Counted from the stretch's first letter, positions 1 to 9,296 are shown. The stretch: DNA of 64,000 nucleotides from CAWHHZ01 sp963829355 (GCA_963829355.1 CAWHHZ010000001.1:186001-250000); one strand, 5' to 3'. Notes: generated from the sequence alone by a model not told the origin. Numbers and translations are program-made.

Positions 1-71
1 AAGATGCTGTTCTGTGCGCTCGCCGAGATGGCAACGAGCCCGATCAGGAGAACTGCTGCGATGTGCTTCAC
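1..71 (-). CDS. N-terminus of a secreted protein, cut by window edge
   Basis: Only the first 23 codons are inside the window. A GTG start overlaps the stop of the upstream gene as GTGA (68-71), preceded by a purine-rich AGGGGG about nine bases upstream. The visible residues are a signal peptide: Lys-His, then a hydrophobic run, ending in an Ala-x-Ala-Gln type cleavage site (SASAQ). In Act/cytochrome-oxidase operons this position is often held by an SCO1/SenC copper chaperone or a cytochrome oxidase subunit, so SCO1 is a guess from context only. Confidence 0.55.
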   Translation of the reverse strand, partial: MKHIAAVLLIGLVAISASAQNSI

Positions 72-655
72 TGGGAATTTCCCCCTGCCGCCTGTTCGTC
101 GCCGCCGGTGGCGGAAACCTCTGCAGGTGGCTGTTCGGATGAGGCACCGGCCTCAGATCCGGTTTCGGTGGTTCCGGCCTGGTGGCCGACCCACGGTGGG
201 TGCGGTTCACCCTCGCCGCTTCCTGTCACCGGTGTTCCCGACTGACGTGTCGGGTAGCCGCGCTCGAGGGCCAGTTTCATGCCGACCTCGATTGGAACAT
301 GAACCTTGCCGGCAGCGCGATTGACCCAGCCGTACTCCTCGAGAACCTTGCGGTTATCCTCGCGGATGACTTCGAGGTATTTCGCGGGCTCGGACCAGTG
401 GACGGTGAAGTCGGCGGCACCGGCAGCAGTCGGAGCGGGCTCAGTGATGGCGGTCGATGGTGCGGGGTCGAGTGACCTGTCGATCTTGCGGAACAGCACG
501 TACATGCCCCAGAGACCGACGTGCATGATCACCGCGAGAACCGCGACGATGGCAATGCCGATGATCACGGCGCGCACATTGATATCGCTCTCCTCGTGAT
601 GAACGCCTTCGTTATGAGGGTCGTGCAGATCGTGATGATTCATCTCATCAGCCAT
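68..655 (-). CDS. small single-span membrane protein of the Act operon
   Basis: 195 aa. A His/Asp/Glu-rich N-terminal segment is followed by one hydrophobic helix (about residues 27-52), a Pro/Ala/Thr linker and a small globular region (about 80-150) with a YGWVNRAAGKVHVPIE motif, then a Gly/Ser/Pro-rich low-complexity tail. Its start overlaps the actF stop by 8 bases and its stop overlaps the next start, so it is translationally coupled to the complex. I recognise the short motif as recurring in proteins encoded next to Act or cytochrome oxidase genes, but I cannot name a biochemical function. An accessory or assembly subunit of the Act/terminal-oxidase supercomplex is an inference. Confidence 0.7.
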   Translation of the reverse strand: MADEMNHHDLHDPHNEGVHHEESDINVRAVIIGIAIVAVLAVIMHVGLWGMYVLFRKIDRSLDPAPSTAITEPAPTAAGAADFTVHWSEPAKYLEVIREDNRKVLEEYGWVNRAAGKVHVPIEVGMKLALERGYPTRQSGTPVTGSGEGEPHPPWVGHQAGTTETGSEAGASSEQPPAEVSATGGDEQAAGGNSQ

Positions 656-1841
656 GGCTCACCGCCTCTCCAGTCAGAGCCTTCTGCACATACGGCTCGT
701 ACACGGGCAGAACCGACGCCCGGCCGAGCTGCCAGAAGAAGCTCCACAGCCAGATCCCACCGAGACCGATCAACGCGACCGGATACATCCAGCCGAAGTA
801 GAACTCGACATGGAATGCTGGAACGATCAGCCAGTACAGATCGACGGCATGCATGATCAGAAGCAGCGCCCCAACGATGCGAAGAAGGTTCGGATGATCC
901 TTGATCGATCGCATCAGCAGGACGAAAAACGGCAGAAAGAAGTGGAAAACCATCAGCAGAACCGCAATAAACCCCCATCCACCTTCTGAGCGCTTCAGAT
1001 AATACGGAATCTCCTCGAGAAGATTTCCGTACCAGATCAGCATGTACTGCGAGAAGGCGGTGTAGGCCCACAGCATCACGAACGCGAGCTGCAGGTTACC
1101 GAGATCGCGGAACTGGACCGGCTTGATCACTCCCCGATAGTGTCCCTCGCGCAGCGTCCGTGCGGCGATGATGATACAGAACGCCATCCCCGCCAGCAGA
1201 CAATGGATCATGAAGGAGATGCCGTACATCGTCGAGAACCAGTGTGGCTCGAGCGACATCATCCAGTCGACCGAAGCGAATGTCCCGGTCAGAGCGAGCA
1301 GGATCAACCCACCGGCGCTGACGCGTCGGATCCTGGACATCGTCATCGGATCGAGAGTCGACTCGTAGTCACGCGCCCATCTGTTCAGCAGGTATGCGGC
1401 CAGGAGCCAGATGGCCAGGTACAGCACCGTCCGTGCGATAAAAAATCCGGTGTTGAGGTACACCTGCTTCTGCTGGAGGATGAGGTCGTGTGCGACCACG
1501 TCCTCGTGCGTCCACTCATAGATCGAGTGGAGCCCGAAAATCAGCGGAACGAACATCAGCGCAATCACAGGCATCGTTCTCGACCCGGCCGCCGCAATTC
1601 TGCGGATGATAAGGCCCCATACGCCACCGGTCAGGAACTGGATCATCAGGAGACCGAGACAGCCGACGGCGATCGTCACGCAGAAGACGAAACCGAAAAG
1701 GTACGCGCGGAAAAATTGCTCGGGATCCATGAAGGCTCCCACGAGCAGTGCGATCAGCGCCACGACACCGGCGATCAGTGCCGGCATCTGCAGTCGACCG
1801 AGCGGGTGCTTTTCACCCACGGAGTGAGCGTCCACCGTCAT
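648..1841 (-). CDS. actF: alternative complex III integral membrane subunit ActF
   Basis: 397 aa, almost entirely membrane: about ten hydrophobic helices in the NrfD/PsrC-like fold. It is one of two quinol-side membrane subunits of alternative complex III, which oxidises menaquinol and passes electrons to cytochrome c or an oxidase. Conserved-looking helix ends include THEDVV and FASVDWMMSLEPHWFSTMYG, the latter typical of ActF. The start overlaps the actE stop as ATGA (1838-1841). Length matches the family, and gene order A-B-C-D-E-F is the canonical one. No frame problem is visible. Confidence 0.93.
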   Translation of the reverse strand: MTVDAHSVGEKHPLGRLQMPALIAGVVALIALLVGAFMDPEQFFRAYLFGFVFCVTIAVGCLGLLMIQFLTGGVWGLIIRRIAAAGSRTMPVIALMFVPLIFGLHSIYEWTHEDVVAHDLILQQKQVYLNTGFFIARTVLYLAIWLLAAYLLNRWARDYESTLDPMTMSRIRRVSAGGLILLALTGTFASVDWMMSLEPHWFSTMYGISFMIHCLLAGMAFCIIIAARTLREGHYRGVIKPVQFRDLGNLQLAFVMLWAYTAFSQYMLIWYGNLLEEIPYYLKRSEGGWGFIAVLLMVFHFFLPFFVLLMRSIKDHPNLLRIVGALLLIMHAVDLYWLIVPAFHVEFYFGWMYPVALIGLGGIWLWSFFWQLGRASVLPVYEPYVQKALTGEAVSHG

Positions 1842-2434
1842 TGATTCTTACTCCTCAGCTCAGCCTGCCGATCTGCCGGAAGCTGATTGATGTCGACGCT
1901 CTGACTCAACTGGAGCGCCTGAATGTATGCCGCGATCGCCCAGCGATCCTCCGGCTTGACCTGAGCGGCGTAGGTCGGCATCGCTCCGAACCCGTTGGTC
2001 ATGACATCGACGTAGTGACCGACAGGCATGTCGACGAACTTCGGATCGAGGAACGAGGGCGGCGTTCTGTATCCCCGCCGCACGACGATGCCGTTTCCGA
2101 GACCCGCACCACCATGACAGGGAGTGCAGTAGATGTTGAACCGCTCCTGTCCCCGCCGGAGAACCTTCTCGGTGATCTCGAACGGATAGGTGGTGACGAG
2201 CTGGCCGTCTACCTTCCCTGTGTAGAGGTGATCGTCGATCCGCGCATATCCTCGGGGAACGGTTCCCTTCACGGGCTGCCGCGCCGACTGACCATCGGCA
2301 AAGAATTCACTCGCTTCGTACGGATCGTAGTACGGCTGCTGGGCCATCTTCTGGCGGCAGCCGACCGAGAACAGGGCCACGGCAACCGTCGCGATGGCGA
2401 TCGCCGCACGCATCGACTTCTCAGCGCGGGACAT
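1838..2434 (-). CDS. actE: alternative complex III monoheme cytochrome c subunit ActE
   Basis: 198 aa lipoprotein. A hydrophobic signal ends in lipobox FSVGC with Cys26 as the lipidation site. One heme c motif CTPCH lies at residues 103-107 inside FNIYCTPCHGGAGLGNG, with a likely axial Met in FGAMPTYA about 60 residues later. ActE is a periplasmic electron carrier of the complex. The start lies 14 bases inside the end of actD, so translation is probably coupled. Confidence 0.93.
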   Translation of the reverse strand: MSRAEKSMRAAIAIATVAVALFSVGCRQKMAQQPYYDPYEASEFFADGQSARQPVKGTVPRGYARIDDHLYTGKVDGQLVTTYPFEITEKVLRRGQERFNIYCTPCHGGAGLGNGIVVRRGYRTPPSFLDPKFVDMPVGHYVDVMTNGFGAMPTYAAQVKPEDRWAIAAYIQALQLSQSVDINQLPADRQAELRSKNQ

Positions 2435-3062
2435 CGCTCACCTCCAGGGCCCCTGCCGCCGTGAGCACTTTCCGCGCTTCGGCCGGGTCGAACTTCGGAT
2501 CGTCGGATTCGATACAGAGAAAATAGAGATCTTCACTCGCCCTCTCGAAATTCTTCGTATGGAAGACGGGATGGTATGGCTGCGGGAGACCGTTCAACGC
2601 GAGCATTCCCACGACGGCCGTCAGCGCCGCGAACAGAATCGTCACCTCGAAGGTGATCGGAATGAAAGCCGGCCAGCTGTTGAGCGGCTTGCCGCCGATG
2701 TTCAGCGGCAGGTGAATGGCCATCGCGAAGTACTGCATCCCGAAGCCCGTCAATCCGCCGAGGATTCCTGCCCCGAGCACCAGCTTGGGAAGAACCGTTT
2801 TCGGCACGCCCAGCTCGTCGTCGAGTCCGTGCACGGGGTAAGGCGTATACGCATCGGTTCTCGTGTAGCCAGACTTCCTGACGTGTCTCGCGGCACGCAT
2901 CAGCGCCGTCACGTCATCGAACTGACCGATCACTCCGAAAATCGGCGAAGGAATCGATGGCGGAGCGATCTCGCCCTGCTTCTTCGGCCGCATCAACTGC
3001 CGGATGACCAGCAGCACGAAGAGCGCGACGACCACGACGATGGTGATATTCAGCAGACTCAT
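2421..3062 (-). CDS. actD: alternative complex III subunit ActD (DUF3341)
   Basis: 213 aa. After a short N-terminal hydrophobic stretch comes a DUF3341 domain: IFGVIGQFDDVTALMRAARH, then DAYTPYPVHGLDDELG, two central membrane helices (about residues 93-160), and a C-terminal soluble part with FLCIESDDPKFDP. DUF3341 is diagnostic of ActD, whose role in the complex is structural. It overlaps actC by ATGA (3059-3062). Confidence 0.92.
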   Translation of the reverse strand: MSLLNITIVVVVALFVLLVIRQLMRPKKQGEIAPPSIPSPIFGVIGQFDDVTALMRAARHVRKSGYTRTDAYTPYPVHGLDDELGVPKTVLPKLVLGAGILGGLTGFGMQYFAMAIHLPLNIGGKPLNSWPAFIPITFEVTILFAALTAVVGMLALNGLPQPYHPVFHTKNFERASEDLYFLCIESDDPKFDPAEARKVLTAAGALEVSDVPR

Positions 3063-4486
3063 GACTCGGACACCTCATGCTCGATCGAATGAGCATGCGA
3101 CTGCGGCAACAGAGTCCGCACCTCGAAGATCGAGATCATCGGCACGAAGCGGATAAACAGGAAGAACAGTGAGAGGAACAGGCCGATCGTTCCGATGAAC
3201 AAGGCCCAGTCCCAGAACGTACCCGAGTACATGCCCCACGACGAGGGCAGGTAGTCACGGTGAAGGCTGGTCACGACGATCACGAACCGCTCGAGCCACA
3301 TGCCGACTCCGACGATCAGCGCCACGATGAACAGAATGACCGGGGTCTGTCTGACTCGCTTGAACCACAGACTCTGCGGCGTGATGATGTTGCAGAAGAT
3401 CAGCATCGCATAGGCCCACCAGTACGGACCCGTGATGCGGTTCCACATCATGTAGCCCTCGTACTGGTTCGCGCTGTACCACGCGTAGAAGATCTCCATG
3501 ACGTAGGCGTATGCGACGATCAGTCCGGTCGCCAGCAGGATCTTCGCCATATTGTCGAGATGCTTCATTGTGATCAGATCCTCGACTTTGAAGACCGCCC
3601 TGATCGGAATCGCGAGGTTGAGCACCATCGCGAAGCCTGCGTAGATGGCACCGGCGACGAAGTAGGGCGGGAACATCGTGGAATGCCAGCCGGGGACGAT
3701 CGAGGTCGCAAAGTCGAAACTGACGACCGTGTGCACCGAAAGAACGAGGGGAGTCGACAGACCGGCGAGGAGCAGATACGCCATCTCGTACCGGTGCCAG
3801 TGACGGGCGGAGTTTCTCCACCCCATCGACAGCATCCCGAAGATCACCTGCTGCGCACGCTTTTTCGAGCGGTCCCGCATCGTTGCAAAGTCAGGAATCA
3901 GACCGATGTACCAGAACAACAGCGAGACGGTTCCGTACGTACTCACCGCGAACACATCCCATACGAGCGGGCTGCGGAACTGCGGCCACAGTCCCATCGT
4001 GTTCGCGTACGGCATCAGCCAGTAGGCAAACCAAGGCCGTCCGGTGTGGAGCAGCGGAAACATTCCGGCACAAGCCACGGCGAAGAGCGTCATCGCCTCG
4101 GCGAAGCGATTGATCGAGGTGCGCCACTCCTGCCGGAACAGCAGCAGGATCGCCGAGATCAGCGTTCCGGCGTGACCGATACCGATCCACCAGACGAAGT
4201 TGATGATTGCAAATCCCCAGGCGATCGGGACGTTGAGCCCCCACACACCGGTACCGCGAAGCAGCAGCCAGCCGATCGCCACGAGCATCAGATTCAGAAG
4301 CGCAAAACCGATGGCGAACCCGAGGAACCAGCCCTTCGGGGTTCGCCTCAGCGGCATCAGATTGATGTTCGAGATCTTGTCGGTGACGGAACGGAAGGTG
4401 TGCCCCGGGCCGATCACCGGACCGACATCGTACGGATCCTCTTTAACGAGGCCCTTTTCTGGAACTTCTGGGTCGAGGGTCGTCAC
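3059..4486 (-). CDS. actC: alternative complex III NrfD-like membrane subunit ActC
   Basis: 475 aa, about ten transmembrane helices of the NrfD/PsrC family. This is the proposed quinol-binding membrane anchor paired with ActB. The N-terminal cytoplasmic stretch carries DPYDVGPVIGPGHTF, typical of ActC. Helical motifs such as WWIGIGHAGTLISAILLLF and HRYEMAYLLLAGLSTPLVLS match the family, and length is as expected. Its start is two bases after the actB stop, so the two are co-translated. Confidence 0.94.
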   Translation of the reverse strand: MTTLDPEVPEKGLVKEDPYDVGPVIGPGHTFRSVTDKISNINLMPLRRTPKGWFLGFAIGFALLNLMLVAIGWLLLRGTGVWGLNVPIAWGFAIINFVWWIGIGHAGTLISAILLLFRQEWRTSINRFAEAMTLFAVACAGMFPLLHTGRPWFAYWLMPYANTMGLWPQFRSPLVWDVFAVSTYGTVSLLFWYIGLIPDFATMRDRSKKRAQQVIFGMLSMGWRNSARHWHRYEMAYLLLAGLSTPLVLSVHTVVSFDFATSIVPGWHSTMFPPYFVAGAIYAGFAMVLNLAIPIRAVFKVEDLITMKHLDNMAKILLATGLIVAYAYVMEIFYAWYSANQYEGYMMWNRITGPYWWAYAMLIFCNIITPQSLWFKRVRQTPVILFIVALIVGVGMWLERFVIVVTSLHRDYLPSSWGMYSGTFWDWALFIGTIGLFLSLFFLFIRFVPMISIFEVRTLLPQSHAHSIEHEVSES

Positions 4487-4488
4487 GT

Positions 4489-7464
4489 CTAGCTGATCTC
4501 CGGATTGAGGTTTCGAATCGTCGCGAGGTACGTCGTGCGTGGCCTGGTGTTGACCTCTTCGAGCAGCGAATAATCATGCGGCTCGTGCTTGAGCTTCGTC
4601 ACGCGGGCCTCGGGATCATTGATATTGCCGAATGCGATCGCCTGCGTGGGACACGCCTGCTCGCACGCGGTGCGGATCTCGCCATCCTTGATCTGACGAT
4701 CTTCGCGCTGCGCGACAATCCTCGCCGCATTGATTCTCTGGACACAGTATGTGCACTTTTCCATGACGCCACGGGAGCGCACGGTCACGTCCGGGTTGCG
4801 TCCGAGCTTGAGACTCGGCGTATTGAAATCAGAGTACTGAAAGAAGTTGAAGCGGCGCACCTTGTACGGACAGTTGTTCGAGCAGTAGCGCGTCCCCACA
4901 CAACGGTTGTAGGTCATGTCGTTGAGACCTTCGTTGCTGTGCGAGGTCGCCTCGACCGGACACACCGGCTCGCATGGCGCGTTCTCGCAATGCTGACAAA
5001 GCACGGGCTGGTGGAACGTCTGCGGCGTATCCGCGTTCCCCTTGTAGTAGCGGTCGATCCGCAGCCAGTGCATCTCGCGCTCGCGAAGAACTTCCTTCTT
5101 GCCGACGACCGGAATGTTGTTCTCCGCCACACAGGCCACGACGCAACCACCGCAACCCGTGCAAACGCTCGTATCGACCGACATCCCCCACGCGTACCCT
5201 GGATACTCCCACGGGTCGCCGTACATCGATGGACTCTTCACGGCTTCGCCCGGCTCATGGCTGGTCAATTCGGCAATCGAGAGATGAGGATCGCGCTGGA
5301 ACGTATCGAAACTGGCAGCGCGCACGAGATCCCTCCCGTGCATTCTGAAGTGACGCTGGGTAGAGGCGAGCTCGTAATGGCCGGTGGTCTTTCTCACCTG
5401 CGCCCCGGTTGCGATCCAGGGAGAGTCGGAGGGACGGATCAGAGTGGCGTTATAGCCGAGGTCGGATCCGACGCGACCCGCCTTCGGACGACCGTATCCG
5501 AGGAACAAGGTCACGGACTGCGGAGCATGACCGGGGGTGATCCAAACCGGCGCCTGGAGTTTACCGCCGCGATAGTTCACCTCGATCACGTCCTCGGTGG
5601 TGACGCCGAGAGCTCTGGCGGTCGCGGGGCTCAGAAGCGCCGCATTGTCCCACGTGATCTTGGTCAGCGGCTTCGGCATCTCCTGAAGCCAGCCGTTGTT
5701 CGCGAACCGGCCATCGTAGACGCCCGGATCGGGACGGAACACGACTTCAAAATCACCGGGCGCAAACCCTTCGGGAGCCACGGGTGCGGCAGCCACCGGC
5801 GCGGGAAAGTTGAAGGTCGCAGGAGCGACGTCTTCCGAGCGGATGAATCCGTCGTGAAGAACTACCTTCCACCATTTCTCGAAGTTTCCGCCCGTGGCTC
5901 TCGTCTGCCAGTATCCGCGCACGATGTCGAGAGCCGTCGCGTTGAACTCTCCGGTGAAAATCGCCAGAAGCTCGTGCGCCGTCTGTCCGTCGTAGAGCGG
6001 CTCGATCAGCGGCTGCACGATCGACTCGGTTCCGTCGAACGATCTCGCGTCGCTCCAGCTCTCGAGGAAGTGTGCGGCCGGAAGGTGCCAGTCGCAGCGC
6101 TCGGAGGTCTCATCGTAGAAGAGACTCATGTGAGCGCGGAACGGCACCTTCGCGAGCGCGTCGGCAAATCCGAGATCGGCGGGAGCGGCGTAAACCGGAT
6201 TGCCACCGATCATGACGAGGACTTCGACCTCGCCGGCGTTCATGTCCGCCACCAGATCGCGCAATGAGTCGATCTGATTGACGGGGCGAACCTCTGCTGG
6301 ATCCTGATAGAACACGGTCTGACCGACGTTGCCGAGCGCCTGGTTGATCTGATGCACTGCCTCGTGAACTGCCGGTGGCAGGTGCTCACCCGCGATCACG
6401 ATGCTGCTTCCCGAATGAGTGCGAAGGTCTTTGGCGACGGCGGCGATCCAGGAAATCGAGGACGATCCACCTCGAAGCGCCGAAGCCAGCTCCTTCGCAA
6501 CCGCTTCCATGTCGCTTGCGCGCGTCGGGAAATGGTGATCTGCGATCGCACTGGTGGGACTCGGAGAGGCCTCGGCCACATAGAGCCGGTTCATGTTCGC
6601 CGAGCCTGACCGCACCTTCCGGCGCGACGCAAAGTCACGGGCGTAGCGCAGATACCCTTCACCCGAACCCATGAAATCCCGATCGAGCGAGAGAACCACG
6701 TCCGCCTTGTCGAAGCGGAAGACCGGATCCTGGTAGGACCCGAGAGCCCGACGACGGCCCTCGCGGCCATTGTCGGCGACTGCCGCGTCGTACTGGTGCC
6801 ATTTCGCCTGCGGCATCGACTGCAGAATCGTCTCGAGCTGGCGCCCCATGGTCGGTGAGACGACGGTTTCGGTCAGAATGCGAATCCCGCGACCGCCCGC
6901 AGCACCCTTGCGGAGCTCGAGAACCGCACTCATCGCACTGCTGAAGTCGTTCCAAGTCCGGATCTTGCCGCGGTTGCGCACCGCTTGTGAGCGATCGGGG
7001 TCGTAGAGCTGGAGAGTCGCCGCCTGCTCGAAAGGTCCCGAAGCCCCGAGACTCGCCGGGTGCTGCGGATTGCCCTCGATCTTGGTCGGCCGCCCCATGT
7101 GGCTCTCGACCAGAACGCCGGTCGCGGATCTTCCGAGACTCATCGTGGTGGCGTAGTAAAGAGGCCTCCCGGGGATGACCACCTCCGGGTTCTCCACATA
7201 CGGAACGATCGTCTCCATCGGTGGAACGTCGCAGGCCGTCAGACCGGCGAGCGCCATCGACGCCCCCATGAGCTTGAGGAAATTACGCCGGTCGACGCCG
7301 CTGGCGAACTCGTTACCGTAGGAGGGAAACTCCTGATCGAGGAACTCCTGGAAGCCCTCCTCCTCGGCCAGCTCCTCGAGCCCGCGCCAGTACTCTTCGC
7401 CCGTCGCCGATTCGAGACGCGAACGGAAAGCTGTCAAATCCAGTGACTGATTCGTCTTCGTCAT
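4489..7464 (-). CDS. actB: alternative complex III iron-sulfur/molybdopterin-like subunit ActB
   Basis: 991 aa from the ATG at 7464, chosen because it lies eight bases after the actA stop and the protein opens as ActB proteins do; an earlier in-frame start would run through actA. A twin-arginine signal sits internally (DRRNFLKLMG, Arg59-Arg60), followed by a lipobox-like LTAC at Cys78. The large middle part is a molybdopterin-oxidoreductase-like domain, which in ActB carries no cofactor. From about residue 768 a ferredoxin-type domain has four cysteine clusters (CTGCGGC, CQHCENAPCEPVCP, CVGTRYCSNNCP, CTYCVQR with later CEQACP), as expected for three 4Fe-4S and one 3Fe-4S clusters. It is exported folded and docks on ActC. 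Confidence 0.95.
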   Translation of the reverse strand: MTKTNQSLDLTAFRSRLESATGEEYWRGLEELAEEEGFQEFLDQEFPSYGNEFASGVDRRNFLKLMGASMALAGLTACDVPPMETIVPYVENPEVVIPGRPLYYATTMSLGRSATGVLVESHMGRPTKIEGNPQHPASLGASGPFEQAATLQLYDPDRSQAVRNRGKIRTWNDFSSAMSAVLELRKGAAGGRGIRILTETVVSPTMGRQLETILQSMPQAKWHQYDAAVADNGREGRRRALGSYQDPVFRFDKADVVLSLDRDFMGSGEGYLRYARDFASRRKVRSGSANMNRLYVAEASPSPTSAIADHHFPTRASDMEAVAKELASALRGGSSSISWIAAVAKDLRTHSGSSIVIAGEHLPPAVHEAVHQINQALGNVGQTVFYQDPAEVRPVNQIDSLRDLVADMNAGEVEVLVMIGGNPVYAAPADLGFADALAKVPFRAHMSLFYDETSERCDWHLPAAHFLESWSDARSFDGTESIVQPLIEPLYDGQTAHELLAIFTGEFNATALDIVRGYWQTRATGGNFEKWWKVVLHDGFIRSEDVAPATFNFPAPVAAAPVAPEGFAPGDFEVVFRPDPGVYDGRFANNGWLQEMPKPLTKITWDNAALLSPATARALGVTTEDVIEVNYRGGKLQAPVWITPGHAPQSVTLFLGYGRPKAGRVGSDLGYNATLIRPSDSPWIATGAQVRKTTGHYELASTQRHFRMHGRDLVRAASFDTFQRDPHLSIAELTSHEPGEAVKSPSMYGDPWEYPGYAWGMSVDTSVCTGCGGCVVACVAENNIPVVGKKEVLREREMHWLRIDRYYKGNADTPQTFHQPVLCQHCENAPCEPVCPVEATSHSNEGLNDMTYNRCVGTRYCSNNCPYKVRRFNFFQYSDFNTPSLKLGRNPDVTVRSRGVMEKCTYCVQRINAARIVAQREDRQIKDGEIRTACEQACPTQAIAFGNINDPEARVTKLKHEPHDYSLLEEVNTRPRTTYLATIRNLNPEIS

Positions 7465-7472
7465 CGTTTTCT

Positions 7473-8117
7473 CTAGTAGTGGCAGGTGGAACAGTGCTGG
7501 AGTTTCCGGATGCCATACTCCTCGACGAGCCGTGGTCCCATCTCCGCCTGGTTCTCCGGCTCCCATGAAATGTCGAAGACCTTGTCCTTCGGCCGTATGA
7601 ACTGTTCAGGGTTCCGGTGACAGTTGAGGCACCATGACATCGTCAGGGAGTTCTGCTGGTACATCAGCGGCATCTGATCGACCCGCCCATGACAGCTCAC
7701 GCAACCGATTCCCTTGTTGACGTGGATGCTGTGATTGAACCGGACGAAGTCCGCGAGCCGGTGGACGCGATTCCACTGGAGCGGCACATTGTCGCGGAAG
7801 CTCGCCCGGACCGGCTCGAGCATCGGCGCGCCTGTCCAGATCTGCGAATGACAGTTCATGCAGATCTGCGTCGCCGGCATCCCGGCAAAGTTCGATTCCT
7901 CAACCGACGTATGGCAGTACCGGCAGTCGATCCCGAGCCCCGCCACGTGATGCTGATGGCTGAACGGGACCGGCTGCTCCAGAGCATTCTGCCGGGTTCG
8001 AACGAGGGGAGAGTTGTACCAGAACCAGGCTGCCGTGCCGAGAAGACCGACAAGGATCAGCCCGCCGATGATACTCAGCCGGGCAAGGGCATTCGCACTT
8101 CGATGGAAAACCTGCAT
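7473..8117 (-). CDS. actA: alternative complex III pentaheme cytochrome c subunit ActA
   Basis: 214 aa. An N-terminal membrane anchor (about residues 13-34) precedes five CxxCH heme motifs: CRYCH 65-69, CMNCH 86-90, CVSCH 139-143, CLNCH 163-167 and CSTCH 209-213, the last two residues from the C-terminus. That number and the His-rich FSHQHH segment match ActA. It is the first gene of the operon. The leader upstream (8118-8300) should hold the promoter, but no convincing -35/-10 pair is visible. Confidence 0.94.
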   Translation of the reverse strand: MQVFHRSANALARLSIIGGLILVGLLGTAAWFWYNSPLVRTRQNALEQPVPFSHQHHVAGLGIDCRYCHTSVEESNFAGMPATQICMNCHSQIWTGAPMLEPVRASFRDNVPLQWNRVHRLADFVRFNHSIHVNKGIGCVSCHGRVDQMPLMYQQNSLTMSWCLNCHRNPEQFIRPKDKVFDISWEPENQAEMGPRLVEEYGIRKLQHCSTCHY

Positions 8118-8535
8118 CGTTAGTATTTTTTCTGTGTTTTCTTCGAGCCAGCGGTTGATAGTTGTGGAGCCGTCCCTGCGGACGACGCAGCGACATACAC
8201 TAACCCGTTACGTCTGTGATTGTCGAGCCTGCCGAAGGTGTCACACGTCACAGCCGAACGTGCTCCGGCAAAGCGGCGCGAAGGTATACCAGAACTGTTG
8301 CGACAGGGCAAGCATCGTCAAAAATCGTTGAAATTCGCAACGTTCAGAGCCGCGCCTCGCACCCGCTGCAAACAGCTCCCTCGAACCGGCGCGGTCAACC
8401 CGACCGGATCCCGATTTCTTCCAGGGCGATGCAGGAGTGACGATATCCGGCTTCGACTGACAGGAGTCTCTCGTATGCCGGCGGGGACGCCGGCAACCAT
8501 CGCGCGGGACGCGCGACCCAGACATGGGGAGCACA
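8118..8535. other. non-coding stretch upstream of the Act operon
   Basis: About 420 bases between actA and the tmRNA terminator with no credible gene; short open frames on both strands lack family features. It is presumably the actA 5' leader and promoter region. I see an A/T-rich leader just before the actA start but no clear operator. Confidence 0.5.
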
Positions 8536-8583
8536 GAAAAAGGCCTGGAAATCGGGAGACGATCTCTCCAAACCTCCAGGCCC
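8536..8583 (-). terminator. intrinsic terminator of the tmRNA gene
   Basis: On the minus strand, stem GGCCTGGA (8582-8575) pairs with TCCAGGCC (8549-8542). An inner hairpin lies between the arms and a run of five T follows. It lies about 40 bases past the tmRNA 3' end. A small AACTCTTG tandem repeat (8593-8616) sits between tmRNA and terminator. Confidence 0.75.
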
Positions 8584-8622
8584 TTCACTTTGTAACTCTT
8601 GAACTCTTGAACTCTTTTCAAT

Positions 8623-8975
8623 TGGTGGAGGCGGCGGGAATCGAACCCGCGTCCGAGAACCTCGGAGGCCGGACCTCTACATGCTTAGCCTTCCCTTTGA
8701 TCTCGTTCGATGACTGCCGGAAAGACAGGGACCGCCATCGAACCAGCCACAATTAGGTTTTCATGAGATACGGCGCGGCACCCCGTATCCCCTTATCTCA
8801 CTGATCGGCGCTCGATCCATCGGGCGTGAGAGACCCTCAGGGAGCGGGTTGCGTTATTTACGCAGCCAGAGCGAAATTGTCGTTCGCAGTTACAGTTGTT
8901 GAGCCTTTTACGAGCTGCTCAGCTCGGCATGCAGCCACGGCGCCGATTGACTCCCGTCGAATCCAGTGCGCCCCC
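8623..8975 (-). ncRNA. ssrA: transfer-messenger RNA (tmRNA)
   Basis: 353 nt. The 5' end GGGGGCGCACTGGATTCGAC has the conserved tmRNA opening. The 3' end carries the T-arm GCGGGTTCGATTCCCGC followed by an acceptor strand and an encoded CCA at 8625-8623; GGGGGCG and the 3' strand form the acceptor stem with G-U pairs. The resume region reads GTAACTGCGAACGAC, matching the usual context, and the tag reading frame (8887-8858) encodes ANDNFALAA then TAA. Together with SmpB it rescues stalled ribosomes and tags their products for proteolysis. Confidence 0.95.
8858..8887 (-). other. tmRNA proteolysis-tag reading frame
   Basis: GCG resume codon, then nine codons giving ANDNFALAA and a TAA stop. The terminal Ala-Leu-Ala-Ala is the standard ClpXP-type degron. 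The tag is one residue shorter than the E. coli tag and has Phe where that has Tyr. Confidence 0.9.
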
Positions 8976-9045
8976 AATTGAGAAAGATCGTTGTTGCGTA
9001 CCCGGGGTAACAGGACGGAGGGTGGCGCGATTCCGGGAGTAGGTC

Positions 9046-9250
9046 GTGGACTCGGTGGATCAGTGGACATTGTGGACGTGGTGGACAATCGTGGACTCTG
9101 TGGACAGAAGCGTGGACGGAGACGTGGACGAAAGAGTGGACCGGCAGAGCTCAAAGAGAGCCTTTCTCCAGTCCACGCTTCTGTCCACGCATTTGTCCAC
9201 GCTTCTGTCCACCCCTGTCCACAAACGTCCACGTCCACGACGGTCCACGC
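9046..9250. repeat. GTGGAC/GTCCAC inverted word array, locus 1
   Basis: The left arm contains repeated GTGGAC words separated mostly by six bases (e.g. GTGGACAGAAGC), then a roughly 25-base loop, then a right arm of GTCCAC words (GTCCACGCTTCT). The arms are near reverse complements with a 12-base period, so the whole can fold into one long hairpin. It fills the gap between the tmRNA and nadC. Related arrays lie at 25264-25394 and 63499-63700. Confidence 0.9.
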
Positions 9251-9296
9251 GATTCTCGCTTGACACTCCTGCTCCCGCAGCGAAAGACTCCCAGCC

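Noticed and set aside
4576..6267. 563-codon plus-strand open frame inside actB
   Set aside because: Antisense shadow of a strongly supported gene; no recognisable motif or ribosome site.
9046..9250. GTGGAC word array as a CRISPR locus or DnaA-box cluster
   Set aside because: Repeat units are only six bases with short, non-unique spacing and inverted halves; no cas genes; the word is not a DnaA box.
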